From an uncultured Granulosicoccaceae bacterium (GTDB lineage: Bacteria > Pseudomonadota > Gammaproteobacteria > CALCKW01): 64,000 nucleotides of DNA. The stretch is taken from positions 1-64,000 of the forward strand of contig CALCKW010000055.1 of the NCBI GenBank assembly GCA_937965695.1, written 5' to 3'. Shown here in pieces: positions 49,161 through 58,729 of the stretch (positions within the stretch are counted from its first letter, which is position 1; each line of letters begins with the position of its first letter). The notes beneath the pieces are model-generated. The model did not search any database. It was not told where the DNA came from and saw only the letters and a program-made list of their open reading frames with translations. The position numbers and the translations under genes are program-made.

Positions 49161-50864
49161 ATGCGACATCATTTGGATATTCAACTACCTGATCAACAAG
49201 TCAACAGTCGAGAGATTAAGGGCGAACAGTTGGTTAACTGCGGTCGTCACTTTATCGCGGAGCAATTGCTCAACGCGGGCGTCGCAACAGTTGATCCTCT
49301 AGGGCCAGAAAACCCACTCATCTTTTCAGCCGGGCCAATGGCCGGTACTAATTTTTCCAATGCCAATCGCTTGAGTGTAGGCTGCAAAAGCCCTCTGACA
49401 GGTGGAGTCAAAGAAGCAAATGCAGGCGGGACATTCGCTTTCAATATGGGACAGTTGGAACTGTCGGGTATCTGCTTACATGGCGTATCTGAACAGTGGA
49501 CCATGATCCACATAGACAAAGAACGACAGGTTACTTTTCACGATGCGAGTGAGCTGATGGGGTTGGGAAACTTCCAAGCAGCTGCATTGCTGCACGAGCG
49601 CTATGGCATCAAGGTCAGTTTGGCGCTGTGTGGGCCAGTAGGAGAGTATCAAGGGCTCATGTCTGGCATTGCATTTAGTGACACTGACCAACGACCGACG
49701 CGCTTTGCTGCGAGGGGGGGTGTTGGAGCTGTGATGGGCTCTAAGCGAGTAAAAGCAATTGTGATTGAGTCACATAAAATGCCTCCTTTCAGTGATAGAA
49801 AAAAACTAATGGGAAGTGTTAAACAATACAATAAGTGGCTAGCGGTTGAGCCTGCTATAAAAACCTTCGCTGAATATGGCACAGCAGTGGTAGGAGATTA
49901 CACCAATGAGGTAGGCGGCCTACCCGTGCGCAATTTCAGCAGTGGAACCGCTGCGCCCGCTGGAGAAAATTTTGCGCTGGGTGGCTCTGCACTCAGAGAG
50001 CAAAACTTAGCACGCGGTGGAATAACCGAGCACGCCTGTATGCCCGGTTGCCAGATTAAGTGCAGCAACGTTTACATGGACTCGGATGGCGAAGAGGTCG
50101 TCTCACCGCTTGAGTATGAAACCATCGGCTTGATGGGGACTAATTGTGGCTTAACGGATCCTGACGAGCTGGCGCATGTCAACGCGATCGCCAATGATTT
50201 AGGCATAGATACCATTGAAGCAGGTGCCACACTTGCTGTACTGATGGAGGCAGGGCTTGCAGAATTTGGCAATGCTGAATTCATGAGCAATGCTCTTGAT
50301 CACCATATCCGAACAGGTACGGAAGAGGGCAAACTCTGGGCTGCGGGCACAGCTAAGGTTGCCACTCACTATGGCGTAGCTCGGGCACCGGTTATAAAAA
50401 ATCAGGCAATTAGTGCGTATGATCCAAGAGTCATTGAGGTGACAGGTCTGTCAATGATGATGACCGCACAAGGGGCTGATCACACCGTTGGCAACTTGCC
50501 TAGCTATGATTGCGCTGGTAAATCAATTGAGGAGCTTGTGAAAGTTAGCTTGGACATACAAGCGCTTTGTGCAGCAGCGGACTCGCTGGGCTTGTGTGTG
50601 TTTGGGCGTTCTGTGACCAACGAACAAATTGACTTCATGGTCGAAACATTAAACGCAGCGTTTGGGCTAGAGCTCAAAAATAGCTTTTTCGTGGAACTCG
50701 GTGAGCACACTTTAGTGTTAGAAAATAAATTCAATGAAGCGGCTGGTTTCAATGTGGAAGACGACGAGTTGCCGTCATTCTTCTACGAAGAGGCGTTGCC
50801 GCCCAGTGGTCGCACGGCTAGATTCCATGCGACTGATGTGCGAGCTGCTAGCCAACTCAACTAA
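49161..50864 (+). CDS. Aldehyde:ferredoxin oxidoreductase family (tungsten/molybdopterin) enzyme
   Basis: The 567-residue protein belongs to the AOR family, whose members bind a bis-tungstopterin and a [4Fe-4S] cluster and oxidise aldehydes or reduce carboxylic or aromatic acids. The cluster ligands appear as CMPGCQIKC (residues about 294-302) with a distal Cys in DSLGLCVFGR. N-terminal AOR blocks include LIFSAGPMAGTNFSNANRLS and RFAARGGVGAVMGSKRVKAI, and the middle holds EYETIGLMGTNCGL. AGAGG within the palindrome CCTCTAGAGG (49144-49153) precedes the ATG. It is last in the operon with the Fe-S protein and MarR. A tungstate importer is encoded 8 kb away. Confidence 0.88.
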   Translation: MRHHLDIQLPDQQVNSREIKGEQLVNCGRHFIAEQLLNAGVATVDPLGPENPLIFSAGPMAGTNFSNANRLSVGCKSPLTGGVKEANAGGTFAFNMGQLELSGICLHGVSEQWTMIHIDKERQVTFHDASELMGLGNFQAAALLHERYGIKVSLALCGPVGEYQGLMSGIAFSDTDQRPTRFAARGGVGAVMGSKRVKAIVIESHKMPPFSDRKKLMGSVKQYNKWLAVEPAIKTFAEYGTAVVGDYTNEVGGLPVRNFSSGTAAPAGENFALGGSALREQNLARGGITEHACMPGCQIKCSNVYMDSDGEEVVSPLEYETIGLMGTNCGLTDPDELAHVNAIANDLGIDTIEAGATLAVLMEAGLAEFGNAEFMSNALDHHIRTGTEEGKLWAAGTAKVATHYGVARAPVIKNQAISAYDPRVIEVTGLSMMMTAQGADHTVGNLPSYDCAGKSIEELVKVSLDIQALCAAADSLGLCVFGRSVTNEQIDFMVETLNAAFGLELKNSFFVELGEHTLVLENKFNEAAGFNVEDDELPSFFYEEALPPSGRTARFHATDVRAASQLN

Positions 50865-50955
50865 CCGCAGGAAAGAGGATCAAACGGTCCGATAATTCCA
50901 TATTCACCCTGTATAAAGGTTTTCTCGAACGCCTGTGCAGGGTGAGTTCAATGGA

Positions 50956-53787
50956 TCAGTAACAAAAAACCACTCGTAACGCATCAAACCTAAGCTGCAT
51001 GCCGTCTAAGCAGGCATCCAGAGCCTCAATGCGTTTCGACAACCGTTCAATTTCATCGTCGCGAATAGCGGGGTTGTTTTCTTTTAACGCTTGCATACGC
51101 TTGAGCTCGTCACCCAATTCTTCGTGCATACGCTTTTTGGCTTCTTCTCGAAGAGCGGGAAGTTGCTTCTCAGCATGAGCTTCAACGTCTACAAGTCGCG
51201 TGACCAAAGCATCTTGCTGCGACTCAAGCAGTTGCCTTGCCACGCCTTTTTTAACTGTTTCCACGCGACTGGCGACCCAGCTTTGCGGCACCTTGGAGGC
51301 GATATCCAGTCCTGAGCTCGTGTGCAAAAAGCGCTGAAGCGTGTGTCCCATGTAGCGCCTAAAACCTAGGCGTTCAGCGCCTTGGCAGTGCACGGCAAAG
51401 ATACTCTCTATAAGAATCTCGCCCGCTTTAAACGGCTGCGCTTTGAGAGCACCCACAGAGACTTTACCTTGGTCGCCGTCAATCAGCATTTCCATTGTGC
51501 CAAGGACTAACGGGTGCTCCCACGACATAAAAGCGACGTCCTCTCGTGCAAGCGCTGTTTCTCGCTCGCAGGTGACGCTAATGATACCGTCGTTGCCCAA
51601 TCCGGGGAACGACGGCAACTCACTGCGCGAGCCAATTTGCACGCTGTGGTGCGCGGCTGAAAGTTGCTCTATCTCCAGTCCAAAACAATCAGCTGCCCGC
51701 TCGAAGAACTCCCAAGGTGTTTTTTGATCTTGTTCTTCAATGCTATCACGCAGAGCAATCGCTACAGGTTCGTCGAAGGAGTTCATCTCCAGAAGTCGAT
51801 CACGACCGCTTTCTAGCTCTTGTCGTAACTCGGTTGCCAAGACTACTGTACGATCTATCAAAGCCTCCAAAGCTGTATTATTGGATTCATCCATCAACAG
51901 TTGATTGAGTTCGCTGCCCACTTGTTCCAGGACGGCCTCGCCGACGGTACAGGTTTGCTCAAAGGCATCCAAACCGCGGTGATACCACTGGCATAAAGCT
52001 TCTTCGCGAGATCCCGGTAAAAAAGGCACATGAATGTTGACCGTGTTTCGCTGACCAATTCTGTCAAGGCGGCCAATACGTTGCTCAAGCAAGCCGGGTG
52101 CATCGGGCAGGTCAAATAGAATGAGGTCGCTGACAAACTGAAAGTTTCTACCTTCGCTGCCTATCTCTGAACAGATCAATACTGGCGCGCCAGACTCTGG
52201 GTCTGCAAAGTGTGCAGCGGCCCGATCGCAATCCAATATGCTCATGCCTTCATGAAATATAGCAGGAACGATTCCAGCCATTACTCGCAGCGCTTCCGCT
52301 AAATCTAACGCGGTGTTGGCGTCGGAACATATTAGAAGATATCGGCGCGGGTAATTGGTACGCAAGGTATCAATCAGCCATTTGACTCGTGCATCAGCTC
52401 TCCACCAGTTGGCGGCGTCTGTGTCTTCAAGGAGCGCGAGTGCATGCTGCTGCAACACACGGGGGGCGAAGCCTTCTACAGCAGCACGCGTGTTGCGCAT
52501 GAGTACACGGCCTGTACCGGTACGATCAACCAGGGTTGAGATGAGTTGACGGCGAGCAGCTGAATCGAGCTCTGGCGATTTGGCAAGCGCTTGTGAGTCG
52601 TTGTCTAACCACTGGCTGAGCGCTTGCTGTTGCTCTGTGTTTAATGGCTGCTCACCCAGCAAAGGTTCAGCGGCTGCTGCCACTTCTTGGTAGTTGGCTT
52701 GATCGGCGTGAAACTGCGCCAAACTCGCGTAACGGTCTGGGTCTAGAAGTCGCAGTCGAGCAAAGTGACTGTCGTTGCCCAATTGCTCAGGAGTTGCCGT
52801 CAGCAATAACACCGAAGGCGTTTCCGCCGCCAGTTGCTCAATGACTTGGTAGGCCTCGCTTGGTGCTTCTTCAGACCAAGCAAGGTGATGTGCCTCATCG
52901 ACAATCAACATGTCCCACCCGGCGTCGAGCGCAAGGCCGCTCGTCTCTGGATCACATATAAAATCTAAGCTACAGATCACCAGTTGTTGTTCTGCAAAGG
53001 GGTTCTCGGGTGGCTCCAGTGAGAAATTTTCGTCAAACAGCGCTTCTTCGAGAGAAACGTGCTCTTCCGGCTCACGCATCGCGTCTAATCGATCAGCGTC
53101 AAATAGGCTGAACGACAAATTGAATCTGCGCAGCATCTCCACGAGCCACTGATGTTGAAGTGCTTCAGGTACCACGACCAACACGCGCTTGATACGATCA
53201 TTGAGCAGCATGCGGTGCATGACCATGCCCGCTTCAATGGTTTTGCCTAGGCCAACCTCGTCGGCCAACAATACGCGCGGAGACTCGCGTTCGCTGATGG
53301 TTTGCGCCACATACAGCTGGTGCGGGAGCAGATCGCCGCGCACGCCGGAAAGCCCGTGCAAAGGTGACGCCTTGAGCTGATGATAGAGCTGCTGCGCTTC
53401 ACTGCGCGCGTTAAACCAGCGGTTGTGCTCTATCTGACCCGCCAATAGGCGTTCGCGTGGCTGGTTGAACTGCACACGTTCGCTTAAGCGTTGCTCGGGT
53501 AAAACGTCGTCGCTGCCATCCTCACGGATTCCGTGGTAGATCAAAAGCGGACCGTCTTCTTCGACATTCTTGACCGTTAGCCACCATCCCTCGCCACTTT
53601 GAATCTTATCGCCGGGTAAAAAGCGCAGACGAGTGAGAGGGGCATTGTCGGCCACGTAGGTGCGCGATTCCTCAACTGCCGCAAAGGCGATAGTGACTCG
53701 ACGCCCGTCGAATTCCAACACCATCCCGAGCCCAAGCTCTGCTTCTGTGTCACTGATGCACCGTTGGCCCGGAAAATACTCTTGCAT
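50956..53787 (-). CDS. rapA: RNA polymerase-associated ATPase RapA
   Basis: RapA is a SWI2/SNF2 ATPase that recycles stalled RNA polymerase. The 943 residues (E. coli 968) begin with the Tudor-like N-domain FPGQRCISDTEAELGLGMVL. The helicase core follows: motif I ADEVGLGKTIEAGMVMHR (residues about 172-189), DEAH box LIVDEAHHLAW, motif III LLLTATPEQL, LICSDANTALDLAEALRVMA, motif V ICSEIGSEGRNFQF and motif VI LEQRIGRLDRIGQ. The C-terminal RapA-specific part is intact. The gene is monocistronic, convergent with the AOR gene and divergent from the HAMP gene. Confidence 0.95.
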   Translation of the reverse strand: MQEYFPGQRCISDTEAELGLGMVLEFDGRRVTIAFAAVEESRTYVADNAPLTRLRFLPGDKIQSGEGWWLTVKNVEEDGPLLIYHGIREDGSDDVLPEQRLSERVQFNQPRERLLAGQIEHNRWFNARSEAQQLYHQLKASPLHGLSGVRGDLLPHQLYVAQTISERESPRVLLADEVGLGKTIEAGMVMHRMLLNDRIKRVLVVVPEALQHQWLVEMLRRFNLSFSLFDADRLDAMREPEEHVSLEEALFDENFSLEPPENPFAEQQLVICSLDFICDPETSGLALDAGWDMLIVDEAHHLAWSEEAPSEAYQVIEQLAAETPSVLLLTATPEQLGNDSHFARLRLLDPDRYASLAQFHADQANYQEVAAAAEPLLGEQPLNTEQQQALSQWLDNDSQALAKSPELDSAARRQLISTLVDRTGTGRVLMRNTRAAVEGFAPRVLQQHALALLEDTDAANWWRADARVKWLIDTLRTNYPRRYLLICSDANTALDLAEALRVMAGIVPAIFHEGMSILDCDRAAAHFADPESGAPVLICSEIGSEGRNFQFVSDLILFDLPDAPGLLEQRIGRLDRIGQRNTVNIHVPFLPGSREEALCQWYHRGLDAFEQTCTVGEAVLEQVGSELNQLLMDESNNTALEALIDRTVVLATELRQELESGRDRLLEMNSFDEPVAIALRDSIEEQDQKTPWEFFERAADCFGLEIEQLSAAHHSVQIGSRSELPSFPGLGNDGIISVTCERETALAREDVAFMSWEHPLVLGTMEMLIDGDQGKVSVGALKAQPFKAGEILIESIFAVHCQGAERLGFRRYMGHTLQRFLHTSSGLDIASKVPQSWVASRVETVKKGVARQLLESQQDALVTRLVDVEAHAEKQLPALREEAKKRMHEELGDELKRMQALKENNPAIRDDEIERLSKRIEALDACLDGMQLRFDALRVVFCY

Positions 53788-53944
53788 ATAACTGATTTCT
53801 CGACAACAAAGCCGCGCATTTTAGCACCCAGTTACGTGTATTGGGAGATGCTTTGCGCAAATCCTGCTCAGAGGCTGTTCTCAAGTGCAGTGTGCAAATG
53901 GTCGATAACTGCTCAGAGTCCGAAATTATAAGGAAACCGTAGGC

Positions 53945-54523
53945 ATGGCACGCGCCTCCGACCACAATTTTCTGCTTGCGTTGTTACGTGATCAGACCTT
54001 CCAGGCCCGCGAAATACGCCGAGTGCTGGTCTTTACTTCCCTTTATGTGGCTCTGACAACAGTGCTATTGGGCTTCTTTTACCACTACATGCTTGGCAGC
54101 ATGGTTCAAGGGGTCTCGCCGTTGATGTTTGTGTCTGAAGACATGCAGAGCGTCGATGAGAATGTGCCTGGTATGGGCGCGATGCTCGGCAAATGGTTGT
54201 TATTGATGTTGCTCATCAATTTGGTGGTGACGCTGGGTGCTGGGATTTACATCGTGCGTAAGCTCGGTGCACCCATCATGGCCATGCGACGCGTCATTCG
54301 AGAAATCGGTGACGGAAACTTCGCTGTCAAAGTACGTAAGGACAAAGACAGCGAATTTAGCGAGGTGTTCAACACGCTGGCGGAGGCAAGCGACAAACTA
54401 AGCCTGCAGTTGAGCAAAGCTAATGCTGCATTAGACATCGAGTCAGAAGATATAGCTGCGCTGAAAAATGCTATCGATGAAAGCAGAGATGCTTTGGCCT
54501 ATTTTAAAACTGAGCAGAGCTAA
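53945..54523 (+). CDS. Membrane protein with a HAMP domain
   Basis: The 192-residue protein has two transmembrane segments (VLVFTSLYVALTTVLLGFFY, residues about 27-46, and LLLMLLINLVVTLGAGIYIV, about 85-104), a short periplasmic loop, then a HAMP domain (KLGAPIMAMRRVIREIGDGN) and a C-terminal coiled coil (SDKLSLQLSKANAALDIESE). It has no kinase, cyclase or methyl-accepting output domain, so it probably passes a conformational signal to a partner or is a truncated receptor. Nine bases separate it from the metalloprotease gene, so they are likely one operon. Confidence 0.8.
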   Translation: MARASDHNFLLALLRDQTFQAREIRRVLVFTSLYVALTTVLLGFFYHYMLGSMVQGVSPLMFVSEDMQSVDENVPGMGAMLGKWLLLMLLINLVVTLGAGIYIVRKLGAPIMAMRRVIREIGDGNFAVKVRKDKDSEFSEVFNTLAEASDKLSLQLSKANAALDIESEDIAALKNAIDESRDALAYFKTEQS

Positions 54524-54531
54524 GCGATACC

Positions 54532-56727
54532 ATGCGTTGCACTCAAGCTGCTTTAAAGCTATTCGCGGCCAGTTGTCTGTTGCTGGCACCCAATTTTCTG
54601 TTCGCCTCCAATCTCGACACGCTCTATCAGAGCGGGTTGGATTACGAGCGGGCTGGGCAATACGAGCAAGCGCTTGAGCGCTACAAGAGCTTTTTGAACG
54701 AAGCCGACAAAGCCGATGAAAACTATGACCGGGTGAAATATAAATTGCCTGTGCTCAAAGAGGCTTCTGATAAGCCCGCGAGTGAGGACATAGAATTATA
54801 CTTGAGCGCGCTAGACGCGCGCTCTGAAGGTGATAGCGACGACGCCTTGTTGGCACTCGATAGTTTGATCGAAGCATTCCCAGATAGCCATTTGCTCGAC
54901 GATGCCCTGTATCTTCGTGCCTATATTTACACCATGGATCGCTTTGAGTTTGAGCTAGCGCAACAATCTTTAGCCCAACTGCGGCGTCGCGTACCCGACA
55001 GTGCCTACACCGACGCAAGCTTTTACATGGACGCTATTGTCCTAGAGCAACAAGGCAATACTGCAGAGGCCAAAAAACGCTTTGAGCAATTGCGCAATAA
55101 ACACGCCTCTTTGAACATCGAGCTTTTTGGTTTTGCGCTCCCACGCAATACCTACCAGTCCCGTCTTTGGTTTGATCGAGCTGACCAACGCATTAAAGCC
55201 ATTGAAGAGCAGGGTTTGGTGTCAACCAAGATCGTGTCGCAGTCCATGTTAAGCAGTGGTGGTTATCAGCGTCGAGTAACGCTTTCAATTGCGGGTGAAG
55301 AGGTGACAGTGTTGTTAAACCCTGCACTCGTAACGGCTAATACTAATTTTTTAGACAGTAACGGCAGTGTGTATGATGCGTCGGCCATACAGGTTTTTGA
55401 TGGGGTTGTTGAGGGCAGTGCCAGTTCTTGGGTCAGAGCTGTGTTTGATGGTAGTAGCGTGCAAGGCCTTATATCGCGTCAAGGTGTGCGCTATGACTTA
55501 AAAACCGATACCGTCACCGGAACGATGGTTAACTATAACCCGTCGCTGCAAGTTGATGACAATAGCCATAACCGCCAAGATACCGCTATAGCACCAAACT
55601 CAACCGCAGGATTGATGCCAGTCGATGACAGCAATACAGTCGTCAACATACCGGTTACGCGTGTTGCTCCTATCAGCACCGTGCTTGACAGCCAATTCAA
55701 TGCCTACAATTCCGGTCGCGGTTTGTTTGAAGCGCTGACAGTGTTGGCCATTGCTGACGGAATTTACCGAGAAGAATTAGGCATTGCGCTACGACTGGAT
55801 ACTTTGGTAAACATCGTTGATCGCAATTCAGATCCGATGAATATTGGCAGCGTCACCATGGATAGCATGTTGTCAAACTTTCGCGATTACCGTCGCACCG
55901 CAAATGCATTGGATGAAAATCAGTCTGCTTATGTCTATCTCTTTTCAGGTAATGCAAGCTCTGACAATCAAGTGGGCCTGGCTTACATAGGCGTTGCTTG
56001 CCGCACGGATGGGTACGATGTCAGTGTTTCTACTCCCTACCAGCGCAACTATTTACTCGCCGCGCATGAGATGGCACACAACCTTGGCGCCAAGCACGAT
56101 ATAGATACGAGTTGCCAAGCTGATAGCACAAAAATAATGGCGCCTTATTTCACTTCTGATACTCAGCACCGGTTCAGTAGCTGTAGCAAAGCTGCAATTA
56201 GCCAAACGGTGAATGGGCAGTGTTTTGAAGACGCCATCGATCTGCAGGCCTTGATGACTAATGTCAGCGACACTGCCATTGGTGCTGCCGTGCGCAATAA
56301 CGACTTGACTAGACCCACCTCAGCAGCGCTAGAAATAAATGTCGAGAACGCAGAACTGTTGGACTTGCCTGAGCAATGTTCAGCACAAGTGGACGGCATT
56401 GTTGAATGCGATTTAGGCATGCTCGCCGCTGGCGAAGTTAAAGTTTTGGAATTGCAAACAAGACACAATGATCAAAGTGCACGGCGAGCGTCAATACGCA
56501 GTTTGCCTAAGGTGCATACGGCAGATGTGGTTGTCGACAACGACTCTCAAGTGGTGAGCTTTAAACAAGGCGATTTTTTAGAGTGGCCACTAGAAACTGG
56601 AAACAATCCAGCAGGTGGAAGTGTTTCAAGCGTTAGCAGCAGTGGGGGAGGCGGTGCACTAGCTATCGGTTTGCTGTTGTCTCTCAGTGGCATGCTTTAC
56701 TCCGTTCGAAAACGCAAACGCAAATAG
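54532..56727 (+). CDS. Secreted TPR-metalloprotease with a GlyGly-CTERM tail
   Basis: After a signal peptide (ALKLFAASCLLLAPNFLFA), residues about 25-200 form TPR-like helical repeats (YQSGLDYERAGQYEQALERY, DDALLALDSLIEAFPDSHLL). The middle holds a reprolysin/M12B-type zinc protease with the extended motif HEMAHNLGAKHD (His512, Glu513, His516, His522) and a later MAPYF resembling the Met-turn. The C-terminus has a Gly/Ser stretch (SSVSSSGGGGALAIG), a hydrophobic helix and a basic end RKRKRK, the GlyGly-CTERM signal processed by rhombosortase and tied to type II secretion. It follows the HAMP gene by nine bases and precedes a DUF4091 gene by ten. Confidence 0.85.
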   Translation: MRCTQAALKLFAASCLLLAPNFLFASNLDTLYQSGLDYERAGQYEQALERYKSFLNEADKADENYDRVKYKLPVLKEASDKPASEDIELYLSALDARSEGDSDDALLALDSLIEAFPDSHLLDDALYLRAYIYTMDRFEFELAQQSLAQLRRRVPDSAYTDASFYMDAIVLEQQGNTAEAKKRFEQLRNKHASLNIELFGFALPRNTYQSRLWFDRADQRIKAIEEQGLVSTKIVSQSMLSSGGYQRRVTLSIAGEEVTVLLNPALVTANTNFLDSNGSVYDASAIQVFDGVVEGSASSWVRAVFDGSSVQGLISRQGVRYDLKTDTVTGTMVNYNPSLQVDDNSHNRQDTAIAPNSTAGLMPVDDSNTVVNIPVTRVAPISTVLDSQFNAYNSGRGLFEALTVLAIADGIYREELGIALRLDTLVNIVDRNSDPMNIGSVTMDSMLSNFRDYRRTANALDENQSAYVYLFSGNASSDNQVGLAYIGVACRTDGYDVSVSTPYQRNYLLAAHEMAHNLGAKHDIDTSCQADSTKIMAPYFTSDTQHRFSSCSKAAISQTVNGQCFEDAIDLQALMTNVSDTAIGAAVRNNDLTRPTSAALEINVENAELLDLPEQCSAQVDGIVECDLGMLAAGEVKVLELQTRHNDQSARRASIRSLPKVHTADVVVDNDSQVVSFKQGDFLEWPLETGNNPAGGSVSSVSSSGGGGALAIGLLLSLSGMLYSVRKRKRK

Positions 56728-56736
56728 GCGCTAGGC

Positions 56737-58560
56737 ATGCGCTTTAAAGTTGGTCTCGGCGCCTTCCTTTCGTTGTTACTTGCGCTGTTTTACTTTGCCG
56801 GGTCAAAAAATCTAGCTTCTGAAAATTGTCTCTTCGTGGAATCAGAGCTACAGCTGTGCGCGCTTAGTGATATGGCCAAGCTGAGCGACGGTCAACTCCC
56901 CGACTTCGAACACACCGATTACTCTCTTAAAAATTCTTTGCTCTCTTTGAACGCTGCTCGCAATGAAACCATTGGGGTTCAGTTCTTACTGTTTGGTGGC
57001 GAGCGAGTGGGATTGAGTGTGGAGCTCACCGACTTTAGGCAAAGCGGTGAACGGGTTGAAGTACAGCCTCATCGAGAGCAGTTTTTAGCGCACTACCACC
57101 AAGTAGATCGCGGTGCTTATAGTTGGGGGCCTACATCTAAAGTGTTGCCGTGGCCCGCCAGTTATCCGGATGCCTTGGTGCCGCAGTCCCACTCATGCAG
57201 TGGCAAACAACTCTATAACTCTTTGCCAGACGCCGCGGCTCAGGGAAAAAGTTCACTGATCTGGCAAGATATTTATATCCCCAAGAACATGCCGCAAGGC
57301 AACTACAGCGCTGAGTTGAAGTTAACTCGAGACGGCAAGCTACTGAGAAAACTAGACGTTGATTTGCAAGTCTGGAGTGCTCGTTTGCCAGATGAGAACT
57401 CTATTGATGCTGTAGGTGAACTGTACAGAACCTATCGCATGGAAGGCATCGGTGAGAACCCTGAGTCACCGGGCTGGCATTCAATGTCCAACTGCTATCA
57501 GCAGTTGGCACATGCTCATCGCAGTACATTCTTAGAGCGTAATCCAACACTGCCCGGTACCGAAGAGCAATGGGCGAATTACCAAAAGCACTACGGTGCA
57601 ATGTTGGACGGCAGCTTGTTCAGTGAAGCGCGCGGATACATTGGCCCAGGCGCCGAAACGGCTGTTTCAGTTTGGCGCACACCTTGGCCGCAACCTTATG
57701 ACATGAAACTAGAAGGGCCTTTGAATTACGGTGAAATACGCCACTACGAGGCGTTGGCAAAAAAATGGCATCAAATCAGCGAGAGAAATGGTTGGCAGCG
57801 TAGCCGTTGGTTTGCCTATGTGTTTGACGAGGTAGATGGGCCGGAGCACACGGATGAAAACTATTTGGCGATGGCACATCATCAAATGGGATTGGTGCAA
57901 GAGGCGATCGATGCAGGCACTGAGGACAAATCAATTGACTTGCTGTGGACCAGCCATAGTGACCCTTCGATCTGGACAAAAAAACCAGCATTAGATCTGC
58001 GCGATAAGGTGCGACTGTGGGCACCAAACGCGCACGCTGCATCGCCAGCGTTTATGGAGCAGCGAGCGCAGAAGGGGGATCGGAACTGGTTTTATCACAG
58101 TGGCCATCCGGCTGTTGGTGTGCACAGCATCAATGCTAGTGGTATTGAACTTAGAAGCTGGGGTGCTATTGCTGCGCGCTATAACGTAGATGGCATATTG
58201 ATGTGGGCTGTCAATTTAGGAAATGACGAAAAACCGTTTGCAGACCCTAGCTACAAACCTGATGACGATCGCTTTGGCAACGGAGTGTTAGTCTATCCCG
58301 GTCATCAATTGCCTCGTATCGGCTTCCCGGCAGCAGCCGGTGCTATCCCTTCCGTTCGACTAAAAAGCTGGCGGCGTGGGCTGCAAGACTATGAACTCGT
58401 GCAACTGGCCGCTGCGCATGACCCACAACGGACAGCAGAGTTGCTCAAAGCGATTGTCCCGCGAGCATTGGGAGATGGCCAAGGGGATCCGGCATGGCCA
58501 AGTGACCCTGCAAGCTGGATAAACTTTCGGCTAGAGCTGCTAAAACTCGCCAGTCGCTAG
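56737..58560 (+). CDS. Membrane-anchored or secreted DUF4091 (GH123-like) protein
   Basis: The 607-residue protein has an N-terminal hydrophobic segment (FLSLLLALFYFAGSKNLA) that is a signal peptide or anchor, a beta-rich N-domain (NAARNETIGVQFLLFGG, DIYIPKNMPQGNYSAELKLT) and a TIM-barrel-like part ending in the DUF4091 block: NVDGILMWAVN, GNGVLVYPG and IPSVRLKSWRRGLQDYELVQ. Relatives include GH123 N-acetylgalactosaminidases; a catalytic Asp-Glu pair may be YVFDEVDGPEH (residues about 364-374). The substrate is not known. It starts ten bases after the metalloprotease gene and is probably co-transcribed with it. Confidence 0.75.
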   Translation: MRFKVGLGAFLSLLLALFYFAGSKNLASENCLFVESELQLCALSDMAKLSDGQLPDFEHTDYSLKNSLLSLNAARNETIGVQFLLFGGERVGLSVELTDFRQSGERVEVQPHREQFLAHYHQVDRGAYSWGPTSKVLPWPASYPDALVPQSHSCSGKQLYNSLPDAAAQGKSSLIWQDIYIPKNMPQGNYSAELKLTRDGKLLRKLDVDLQVWSARLPDENSIDAVGELYRTYRMEGIGENPESPGWHSMSNCYQQLAHAHRSTFLERNPTLPGTEEQWANYQKHYGAMLDGSLFSEARGYIGPGAETAVSVWRTPWPQPYDMKLEGPLNYGEIRHYEALAKKWHQISERNGWQRSRWFAYVFDEVDGPEHTDENYLAMAHHQMGLVQEAIDAGTEDKSIDLLWTSHSDPSIWTKKPALDLRDKVRLWAPNAHAASPAFMEQRAQKGDRNWFYHSGHPAVGVHSINASGIELRSWGAIAARYNVDGILMWAVNLGNDEKPFADPSYKPDDDRFGNGVLVYPGHQLPRIGFPAAAGAIPSVRLKSWRRGLQDYELVQLAAAHDPQRTAELLKAIVPRALGDGQGDPAWPSDPASWINFRLELLKLASR

Positions 58561-58729
58561 ACTCAAAGAAGGGTGTTTTGCTCAGCTGTTCTTCGATAGT
58601 TAGCCTCTTATTCCTGTTTGTTTCTTTGTATCGCTAAAGCCCTTCACTTCCTCGAGACGGACGTCTTCGATTTGCCCACCGAGCTGTGCTAAGGTTTCTG
58701 TTCGTAATTTATGCAGCTATACGTAAAAT

